Below, in pieces: positions 4,440-10,055 of a stretch of 10,055 nt of DNA. The notes under the pieces were generated by a model that did not search any database, was not told the origin of the DNA, and saw only the letters and a list, made by a program, of their open reading frames with translations. Origin of the DNA: DATDRS01 sp035291605 (lineage in GTDB: Bacteria; Chloroflexota; Anaerolineae; Anaerolineales; UBA6663); contig DATDRS010000005.1 of assembly GCA_035291605.1 (NCBI GenBank), positions 1-10,055 of the forward strand. The letters run 5' to 3'. Position 1 is the first letter of the stretch. Each line of letters starts with the position of its first letter. The position numbers and the translations under genes are program-made.

Positions 4440-7052
4440 CTACTTCTTCCGCGCCGGCCTCTTCGCGGTCGAACGCGAGGCAGGCGCTTTCTTTGTGTTC
4501 GACTTAGCCCTCTCTTTCGGCGTGGGCTTCTCTGATTTCTTTGCTTTCGCTTTCTTCTCTGGTTCCGGCTCGGCCATCTCAATCTGCTTCACCATCGGCA
4601 CGAGGCGCACAACCGACTCCTTGTCCTTCAGTTTCACCACTGGCGCGCCGCGCGCCGCGCGTCCCCGCCGCCCAGCCTCCTCCCACTTCAACACCTTTAC
4701 GTTGCCTTTGCTCGTCACGGCAATGACTTTGTCGTCCGAATAGCCGATGCACATGCCGATTAACTTCTGCTTGCCGGCGAGCGAGGCTCCGGTCACGCCC
4801 ACGCCGTAGCGTCCCTGCGTAGGGAACTCCTTGATCGCCGTGCGCTTGCCCATGCCCGCGTCGCTGAGCATGAAGACCTCCGCGCGATCCTTCACCACCT
4901 CCAGCCCGACCACGCGGTCGTCGCGCGCGCCCGGCTTGATGCCCATCACCCCCGCCGCGCTCAACCCCATCGCGCGGACTTCCTCCTCCTTGAACCGGAT
5001 CGAGCGCCCCTGCGAGGTGAGCAGCAGCACTTCGTCGCCGCCCGTCGTCAGCCGCGCGCCCACTACGCCGTCGTCTTCGGCCACGTTCATCACATTGTAG
5101 ACCTGCGACGACGGCCCCGGCAGGTCGGCGGCGGAAATTTTCTTGACCATCCCGCCAGAGGTGCCGAGGAACAAATACACGCCCCCCGTGGACTGCTCAC
5201 TCTCACTGGTAGTGGCGGCTTTAGCCGCTTCTGCCACGCGCACCATGTCCGGACTAACGGCGACAGCGGCGACCACGCGGGCATTCGCGTCGAGGGCCGA
5301 CAGGCTCGCCCACGGCGTCCCTTCCGAGGCGTCCTCTTTCTCCGGCAATGAATAGACAGGGATCGAAGCGGCGCGGCCCTTCAGCGTGATCAGATACAGC
5401 GTGTCCCGCGTGTTCGCCGCGAGCAGCGCCAGCGGCGCCTCGCCGGATCCCTTCGGGGCTTTGTTGGGCGGCGTGCGCGAGATCAGGCCACTCTGCAAAA
5501 CCGTCACCCACACATCTTCCTGCGGCGTGAGGTCGGCGGTTGTCAACGCCTGGCGCGGCGTCTCGCCGGCTTCCACGATCTGCGTGCGGCGCTTGTCGGC
5601 GTATTTCTGCTTGACCTGCCGCAGCTCATCCTGGATCACCTCGCGCATCTTCTTCGGCGAGGCCAGCAGGCCTTCGAGGTGTTTGATGAGCGCGAGTTTC
5701 TCCTTGTGCTCGTCCTCGATCTTCTTGCGCTCCAGCGCCGCCAGCCGCTTGAGCGGCATGTCGAGGATGGCCGTCGCCTGCGCCTCGCTCAACTTGAAGC
5801 GTTTGATCAGCTTGGCGCGAGCCTCGTCCGAATCCCTCGCGGCACGGATGAGGCGGATGACCTCGTCCAGATACTTGAGCGCGGTGAGGAGGCCTTCGAG
5901 GATGTGCGCGCGCTCTTTGGCGCGGGCGAGGTCAAACTCGCTCCGGCGGCGCACCACCTCCAGCCGGTGGTCGAGGAACACGCGCAGGGCCTGCTTGAGC
6001 GTGAGCAGGCGCGGCTCGCCGTTGACCAGCGCGAGGTTAATAATGCTGAACGTCCCCTGCATGGGGGTGCGCTTGAACAGCTCGCGGATGACCTTGTCTG
6101 GCTCGGCGGTCTTTTGCAGCTCGATGACGATGCGCATCCCCTGCCGGTCGGACTCATCCCGCAGGTCGGCGAGGCCTTCGAGTGATCCCTCGCGCGCCAG
6201 GTCGGCGATGCGCTCGATGAGCGCGGACTTGTTCGTCTGGTACGGCAGTTCGGTGACGATGATGCGGCTCTTGCCGCGCCCCATATCCTCGGCGTGGACT
6301 TTGGCCTGCACCAGGATGCGCCCGCGCCCGGAACCATAGGCCGCCGCCAGGCCCTCCGTGTCGTCCTTCGCCTTGATGATGACGCCGCCGGTCGGGAAGT
6401 CCGGGCCTTTGACGTACTTCATCAGGTCGTCCACGGTCACGTCGTCGAGTTTCGACCAGCGGTCGAGCATGAAGATCAGCGCGTCACAGATCTCGCCGAG
6501 GTTGTGCGGGGGGATGGAGGTCGCCATGCCCACGGCGATGCCGCTCGCGCCGTTGACGAGCAGGTTGGGGATGGCCGAAGGGAGGGCCTGCGGCTCAGTG
6601 AGCGTGTCGTCGAAGTTGGGGCCGAAATTAACCGTGTTCTTCTCGATGTCCACGAGGACATCCATCGCCATGCGCGCCAGCCGGGCCTCGGTGTAGCGCA
6701 TGGCCGCCGGTTCGTCGCCGTCCACCGAGCCGAAGTTGCCCTGCCCGTCCACCAGCAGGTAGCGCATCGAGAAGTCCTGCGCCATGCGCGCCATCGCCTC
6801 GTACACCGAGGCGTCGCCGTGCGGGTGGTATTTGCCCAGCACTTCGCCGACGATGCGCGCGGATTTCTTGTACGCCCCATCCGGGCGCAGGTTCATGTCG
6901 TGCATCGCGTAGAGGATGCGCCGTTGCACCGGCTTGAGGCCGTCCCGCGCGTCGGGGAGCGCGCGCGCCACGATGACCGACATCGCGTACGACAGGTACG
7001 CGGTCTGCATCTCGTTATCTATGTTGATCTTGCGGATCAGGCCGATTTCCAT
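4440..7052 (-). CDS. gyrA: Type IIA DNA topoisomerase A subunit (GyrA/ParC family)
   Basis: This 870-aa protein cuts and rejoins both DNA strands with a GyrB/ParE partner, which is not in the window. The N-terminal breakage-reunion domain spans about 1-500. It carries the catalytic tyrosine Y120 in Ala-Ala-Met-Arg-Tyr-Thr-Glu, the KYHPHGD helix (74-80), and the NGASGIAVGMAT segment (167-178). A beta-pinwheel C-terminal domain follows (about 505-823). The canonical GyrA box (QRRGG[RK]G) expected near 527-540 is absent: the region reads Thr-Pro-Pro-Asn-Lys-Ala-Pro-Lys-Gly-Ser-Gly. The box is needed for DNA wrapping and negative supercoiling by gyrase, so a ParC/topo IV-like or divergent role is possible; the symbol is the family label, not a proven activity. 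At the quinolone pocket, A81 and E85 stand where E. coli GyrA has S83 and D87. Residues 824-870 are a Lys/Ala/Pro-rich basic tail. The ATG at 7052 is preceded by AGG with 6 nt spacing. The gene has its own promoter and terminator. Confidence 0.95.
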   Translation of the reverse strand: MEIGLIRKINIDNEMQTAYLSYAMSVIVARALPDARDGLKPVQRRILYAMHDMNLRPDGAYKKSARIVGEVLGKYHPHGDASVYEAMARMAQDFSMRYLLVDGQGNFGSVDGDEPAAMRYTEARLARMAMDVLVDIEKNTVNFGPNFDDTLTEPQALPSAIPNLLVNGASGIAVGMATSIPPHNLGEICDALIFMLDRWSKLDDVTVDDLMKYVKGPDFPTGGVIIKAKDDTEGLAAAYGSGRGRILVQAKVHAEDMGRGKSRIIVTELPYQTNKSALIERIADLAREGSLEGLADLRDESDRQGMRIVIELQKTAEPDKVIRELFKRTPMQGTFSIINLALVNGEPRLLTLKQALRVFLDHRLEVVRRRSEFDLARAKERAHILEGLLTALKYLDEVIRLIRAARDSDEARAKLIKRFKLSEAQATAILDMPLKRLAALERKKIEDEHKEKLALIKHLEGLLASPKKMREVIQDELRQVKQKYADKRRTQIVEAGETPRQALTTADLTPQEDVWVTVLQSGLISRTPPNKAPKGSGEAPLALLAANTRDTLYLITLKGRAASIPVYSLPEKEDASEGTPWASLSALDANARVVAAVAVSPDMVRVAEAAKAATTSESEQSTGGVYLFLGTSGGMVKKISAADLPGPSSQVYNVMNVAEDDGVVGARLTTGGDEVLLLTSQGRSIRFKEEEVRAMGLSAAGVMGIKPGARDDRVVGLEVVKDRAEVFMLSDAGMGKRTAIKEFPTQGRYGVGVTGASLAGKQKLIGMCIGYSDDKVIAVTSKGNVKVLKWEEAGRRGRAARGAPVVKLKDKESVVRLVPMVKQIEMAEPEPEKKAKAKKSEKPTPKERAKSNTKKAPASRSTAKRPARKK

Positions 7053-7137
7053 GCTTTACCTCGTGACGCGCGTCGCGCGGCGGGCGACGGGAGCTGAGAG
7101 GCGACCTTCTCGTCACCTTTCTCCCCAAAGCGCGGGA

Positions 7138-7166
7138 ATGATAAGGGGATTGTGAGAGGGTGTCAA
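7138..7166 (-). promoter_or_regulatory. Sigma-70-type promoter of the topoisomerase gene
   Basis: TTGACA (7161-7166) and TATCAT (7138-7143) on the minus strand are spaced by exactly 17 nt. The -35 box is perfect and the -10 has one mismatch. The -35 box contains the TGA stop codon (7163-7165) of the phosphorylase gene. Transcription would start near 7131, leaving a leader of about 80 nt. The leader is GC-rich, with GTGACG/CGTCAC arms at 7063-7068 and 7111-7116 that could close a hairpin just before the ribosome site. Confidence 0.75.
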
Positions 7167-7897
7167 TGATTGGCGGCATCCCGCCGCGCAATCTTCGCCA
7201 TCGCGCGCAGGGCGATTTGAATGGAGCGTTCCTCGCCCTCGCGGAAGGCGGCCTCGCCCGATTCGGGTTTGACCTGGCCCGGAGCGCCGTCCGAGGCGAA
7301 CAGCGCGCCCGTGCGCCACCCCCGGTACGCGCCCACGATGTACAGCGTGTCGCTCTCCATCTCGACCGAGATCACCCCGGCTTTGACGATCTCGCGAAAC
7401 ATTTCGTCGGTTTGGCGGCGGGGCGCGTAAAACGCATCGCCCGCAATGCCCAATCCCGTGTGAACCGGATAGCCCAGCTCGGCGGCAGACTCTTTAAGCG
7501 CGAGCGTCACGTCAAACGTGGGGACGGCGGGGAAGTTCAGCGGCAGGTAGGCGAGCGAGGTCCCGCCCGCCCGGTATGTCCCGGTCGAGATGATGATGTC
7601 GCCCGGCCCCAATCCCTCCTTGAACACGCCGCACGACCCGACGCGGATGAAGGTGTCCGCGCCCATGTGCGCCAGTTCTTCGAGCGCAATCGCCACGGTC
7701 GGCCCGCCCATGTTGGTCGCGCACACGGTCATGAAGATGCCCTCATACTGGCCCGAATACACCAGATACCCCCGGCTGTCGCTGACGAATTTGGCCGCCT
7801 CAAAGTGCGCGGCGATCTTTTTCGCCCGGTCGGGTGAGCCGGGTGTGAAGCAATAGCGGGAAATATCTTTGGGGTCGCAGCGGATGTGGTATTCCAC
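7163..7897 (-). CDS. Nucleoside phosphorylase, uridine phosphorylase-like (PNP_UDP_1 family)
   Basis: This 244-aa cytoplasmic enzyme should split a nucleoside with phosphate into a free base and (deoxy)ribose-1-phosphate. Family marks are the phosphate site (Pro-Gly-Ser-Pro-Asp-Arg with G20 and R24; R85 in Arg-Val-Gly-Ser) and the ribose site Val-Glu-Met-Glu-Ser (178-182). Overall it looks most like uridine phosphorylase, for example in the Phe-Pro-Ala-Val stretch near 122-125. However, the residues after Phe-Tyr (156-157) are Ala-Pro-Arg-Arg-Gln, where E. coli Udp has Pro-Gly-Gln-Glu-Arg with the uracil-binding Gln and Arg. An Asp (D203, Ser-Asp-Gly) sits where purine nucleoside phosphorylases carry their general acid. 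The base specificity is therefore open. The start is GTG, 4 nt after the kinase stop codon and without a well-spaced ribosome site, which suggests translational coupling. Length matches the family (about 240-255 aa). Confidence 0.9.
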   Translation of the reverse strand: MEYHIRCDPKDISRYCFTPGSPDRAKKIAAHFEAAKFVSDSRGYLVYSGQYEGIFMTVCATNMGGPTVAIALEELAHMGADTFIRVGSCGVFKEGLGPGDIIISTGTYRAGGTSLAYLPLNFPAVPTFDVTLALKESAAELGYPVHTGLGIAGDAFYAPRRQTDEMFREIVKAGVISVEMESDTLYIVGAYRGWRTGALFASDGAPGQVKPESGEAAFREGEERSIQIALRAMAKIARRDAANH

Positions 7898-7901
7898 AGG
7901 C

Positions 7902-8801
7902 TTAACCGTCCCTCACTCTCTCACTCATCGCAGTCACTTCTTCCACGCCCGGCGGCTGGCTCGACGCGCCCAGCCTTCCCACTTTGAGCGCGCCGGCGGC
8001 CACGGCCCACCGCGCGGCCTGGCGCAGTTCCCAGCCCTGAAGCAGGCCATAAATTAACCCGGCCTTGAAGGCATCGCCCGCGCCCGTGGCGTCCACTACT
8101 TCCACGCGGGGCGGTTGAAGCCAGAACTGCGCGCCGTCCCGGTCAACGACGTGAACGGGGTTCGACCCGTCGGTCGTGACGACGATCCCGCCGGAGATGC
8201 GGCGCAGTTCGAGCGCGTGCGCCAGCAGATCAGCGCCCGGAAACTCCTGCCGGATGAAAGCGGCTGAGTTCGTGGCGATGTCCGCGAGGGGCAAAACTGA
8301 ATGGTCGGGCCAGATCACGTCCCCCACCACCGTCTTCACGCCGACCGCGCGGGCCGTACGGGCCGCCTCCGCGTGCTCCGCGCCGCCGTACAGGTCGAGC
8401 GCCAAAAAGCGCGCGCCGTCGAGCATCGCCGAGGTCAGCGACGTCTTCGGCGTCTGGGGATAGCCGAACACCAGGATCGCCCGCTCGCCGTCAGGCAGGA
8501 CCAGGATGCGGCAGAAGGGCGTGGCGAGGCCGGAGCGGATTTCGAGATCAGAAAGATCAAGGGCGGGATGCGCGCTCAACCACTGGCGCAGCGACCGCCC
8601 CCGCTCGTCGTCGCCGATGGCGTTGCCGGCGAGTCTCACGCGCACGCCCCAGGCCGCGAGCGTCACCGCCGTGTTCGCCGCCGCGCCGCCGATGTGATAT
8701 GTGTCGGAGGTGGGGAACGCCGCAAGCTCCAGCGTGGGCAGATGAGGCACGCGGATGATGTTGTCTATCCCGACTTCGCCGTAGGCGAAAACCTCGGCCA
8801 T
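7902..8801 (-). CDS. PfkB-family carbohydrate or nucleoside kinase
   Basis: This 299-aa cytoplasmic kinase has both PfkB signatures: the N-terminal Gly-Gly-Ala-Ala-Ala-Asn-Thr-Ala block (38-45) and the C-terminal Asp-Ala-Thr-Gly-Ala-Gly-Asp-Ala-Phe block (237-245), which holds the anion hole and the catalytic base D243. Length is normal for ribokinase-like enzymes. The substrate cannot be read from the sequence: ribose, a nucleoside such as adenosine, cytidine or pseudouridine, and ribose-1-phosphate are all known PfkB substrates. Its place directly before a nucleoside phosphorylase and after nucleoside-type permeases favours a role in nucleoside salvage. The ATG at 8801 is the first start after an in-frame TAA six bases upstream. 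The ribosome site is weak. The 77-nt gap to the permease gene is the longest inside the operon and contains no gene. Confidence 0.92.
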   Translation of the reverse strand: MAEVFAYGEVGIDNIIRVPHLPTLELAAFPTSDTYHIGGAAANTAVTLAAWGVRVRLAGNAIGDDERGRSLRQWLSAHPALDLSDLEIRSGLATPFCRILVLPDGERAILVFGYPQTPKTSLTSAMLDGARFLALDLYGGAEHAEAARTARAVGVKTVVGDVIWPDHSVLPLADIATNSAAFIRQEFPGADLLAHALELRRISGGIVVTTDGSNPVHVVDRDGAQFWLQPPRVEVVDATGAGDAFKAGLIYGLLQGWELRQAARWAVAAGALKVGRLGASSQPPGVEEVTAMSERVRDG

Positions 8802-8878
8802 GCTTTACAGCGGCCCGTTCCGTGAACACAACCTTCCGGCTGTCGCCGCAAAAATCGCCGTTGAACAGCCCACGGGCC

Positions 8879-9853
8879 TCATGAATTCGCCCTCTCGCGT
8901 GCTAACTGCTGTCTCGCTCGCTGGCGGAAGCGGCGGCGGGCCAATGCTTCTGAGCCTCGAATGCGCAGAGCCACCAGCACCAGCGCCACAATTGCCAAAA
9001 CGTTCGGGAGGAATTGGATCAGGCTGGGCGGGATCTTGGTCACGTTTTGCAGGCGCACGGCCAGCGCATCGGCCCCGCCAAAGAGCAGGCTGGCAAACAA
9101 AGCGCCGATGGGATGATTGAAGCCGAAGAGTGCAGCGGTGAGGCCGATGAAGCCGCGCCCATTGCTCATGCCGCGCGTGAACAGCGTGAGGTGGCCCACC
9201 GAGAGGAACGCGCCGCCCAGCGCGGCCAGCGCGCCGCCAAGGACGAGTGCGAAAAACTTGACCCGGGCGACGTTGATGCCCAGCGATTCCGCCGCGTCCT
9301 GGTTCTCGCCCACCGCGCGCACGTGCCGCCCGAACCTGGTGTGGAACAAGATCACGTACAGAGCCAGCGCGGCGAACCACGCAAAATAGACAATCGCGTT
9401 GTACCCGCTGAGGATAGGGCCGAGGAAGGGCAGATTGTGGATCACCGGAATCTCAAGGTCCGGCAGTTGGCGGATGCTGGGATCGGACCACGAGCCCACG
9501 TCGCCGATCATGGTGCGGAGGAAGAAGACCGTCATCTCGGCGACGAACAGGTTGAGTGCGATGGCGAGGATGATCAAGTCCACCTGGTAACGGAGATACA
9601 CGAAGGCAAAGATCGCGCCCAGCATCGCGCCGGCCAGCATCGCCGCCAGCGCGCCGAGGTACGAGTTCTGGAACCAGAACGCGGCCAGGATGCCGAGGAA
9701 TGCGCCGAGGAGCATCTTGCCCTCCAGCGCAAAGTTCAGCACCCCGGCGCGATTGGAGAGCGCCCCGGCCAGCGCCGCCAACAGAATAGGCGTGGCCAGA
9801 CGCATCCCGGAGCGGATGAGATCAAAGGTGAGCGCGTCAGTAAAACCTTCCAT
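8879..9853 (-). CDS. ABC transporter permease, nucleoside/sugar type (BPD_transp_2, NupQ-like)
   Basis: This 324-aa inner-membrane protein has about eight or nine hydrophobic segments. It carries the family mark Arg-Ala-Gly-Val-Leu-Asn-Phe-Ala-Leu-Glu-Gly near 35-45, where most relatives have Asn-Ile-Gly-Leu-Glu-Gly. A cytoplasmic coupling loop reads Arg-Ala-Val-Gly-Glu-Asn-Gln-Asp-Ala-Ala-Glu-Ser-Leu-Gly-Ile. The segment Gly-Gly-Ala-Leu-Ala-Ala-Leu-Gly-Gly-Ala and the Gly-Arg-Gly-Phe-Ile-Gly-Leu-Thr-Ala-Ala-Leu-Phe-Gly stretch are also typical. It ends in an Arg-rich cytoplasmic tail. It should pair with the product of the upstream permease gene to form the channel of a BMP-dependent uptake system for nucleosides or related compounds. 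The ATG lies 6 nt after the stop of that gene, so the two are co-translated. Confidence 0.93.
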   Translation of the reverse strand: MEGFTDALTFDLIRSGMRLATPILLAALAGALSNRAGVLNFALEGKMLLGAFLGILAAFWFQNSYLGALAAMLAGAMLGAIFAFVYLRYQVDLIILAIALNLFVAEMTVFFLRTMIGDVGSWSDPSIRQLPDLEIPVIHNLPFLGPILSGYNAIVYFAWFAALALYVILFHTRFGRHVRAVGENQDAAESLGINVARVKFFALVLGGALAALGGAFLSVGHLTLFTRGMSNGRGFIGLTAALFGFNHPIGALFASLLFGGADALAVRLQNVTKIPPSLIQFLPNVLAIVALVLVALRIRGSEALARRRFRQRARQQLARERANS

Positions 9854-9859
9854 AACGTC

Positions 9860-10055
9860 TCACGCTTTCCTCGCCGCGAGTCTTTTCACCCCTTCTTTCA
9901 CCCGATTGATCCAGCCTCGATAAAAATTCTCCGCGGCGACGAAGAGGATGATCAGCGCGATGATGCCGCCGCCCAGTTCGCGCGGGATGTGCACGCTGGT
10001 CTGCAGGCCGATCTGCGCGCCGAGGCGCACGCCCGCGAACAGGATGGCGACGAGC
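9860..10055 (-). CDS. ABC transporter permease, C-terminal end (NupP-like; 5' part outside the window)
   Basis: The last 64 codons before the TGA at 9860-9862 are visible. They encode a Gly-rich loop (Gly-Ala-Gln-Ile-Gly-Leu-Gln-Thr), a hydrophobic helix (Gly-Gly-Ile-Ile-Ala-Leu-Ile-Ile-Leu-Phe-Val-Ala-Ala-Glu), and a basic tail ending Leu-Ala-Ala-Arg-Lys-Ala. The Ile-Leu-Phe-Val-Ala helix near the C-terminus is usual in the BPD_transp_2 permeases that pair with the NupQ type, and the position next to one supports this. It is too short here for a more exact call. Confidence 0.82.
   Translation of the reverse strand, partial: LVAILFAGVRLGAQIGLQTSVHIPRELGGGIIALIILFVAAENFYRGWINRVKEGVKRLAARKA

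Noticed and set aside
5386..7097. Long plus-strand frames of 317 and 267 codons
   Set aside because: They are antisense to the topoisomerase gene, are caused by high third-position GC, show no domain and have no ribosome site that I could support.
8812..8878. Inverted arms (GGCCCG and CGGGCC) in the gap between permease and kinase genes
   Set aside because: The arms are only about 7 bp and more than 50 nt apart, which is easily due to chance in GC-rich DNA; there is no T tract.

Overview
The window is a high-GC bacterial segment in which every gene I can support lies on the minus strand, so transcription runs from high to low coordinates. The Thr-Pro spacer style (TPT/TNTP/TDTP) of the large surface protein, its LamG and DUF11 modules and the nucleoside-uptake gene order suggest a Chloroflexota (Anaerolineae-like) genome, probably environmental. 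That assignment is an inference from protein style; no marker gene settles it.

Right part (10055 to 7163): a nucleoside or sugar uptake and salvage operon. In transcription order it holds the 3' end of an inner-membrane ABC permease (9860-10055), a second permease of the same BPD_transp_2 family (8879-9853), a PfkB-family sugar or nucleoside kinase (7902-8801), and a nucleoside phosphorylase (7163-7897). Gaps are 6 nt, 77 nt and 4 nt. The logic is import of nucleosides, phosphorolysis to base plus (deoxy)ribose-1-phosphate, and phosphorylation of the sugar or nucleoside. The BMP-type binding protein and the ATPase that such transporters need would lie upstream, outside the window.

Middle (7166 to 4393): an 870-aa type IIA topoisomerase A subunit (GyrA/ParC family) forms its own transcription unit. 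A strong promoter (TTGACA, 17 nt, TATCAT) has its -35 box overlapping the stop codon of the phosphorylase gene, and a clear rho-independent terminator follows the gene. The protein has the catalytic tyrosine but no recognisable GyrA box, an Ala/Glu quinolone pocket, and a lysine-rich tail.

Left part (4392 to 1): two exported proteins. A 108-aa secreted, His-rich and acidic small protein of unknown function (3779-4105) is followed 9 nt downstream by a perfect 40-bp palindrome. A giant modular surface protein then starts at 3486 and runs off the left edge (at least 1162 aa): signal peptide, three LamG-like lectin domains in near-identical tandem repeats, a Thr-Pro spacer of about 120 aa, a DUF11 domain, a second spacer, and a second DUF11 domain. 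An exact 17-bp sequence is shared by the upstream regions of both secreted-protein genes. The three LamG copies show a mosaic of identity that suggests recombination between them.

I found no RNA genes, CRISPR arrays, insertion sequences or obvious new defence or mobile systems. The more unusual points are the LamG repeat mosaic, the GyrA-like protein without a GyrA box, the substrate ambiguity of the phosphorylase/kinase pair, and the palindrome and shared 17-mer near the secreted genes.
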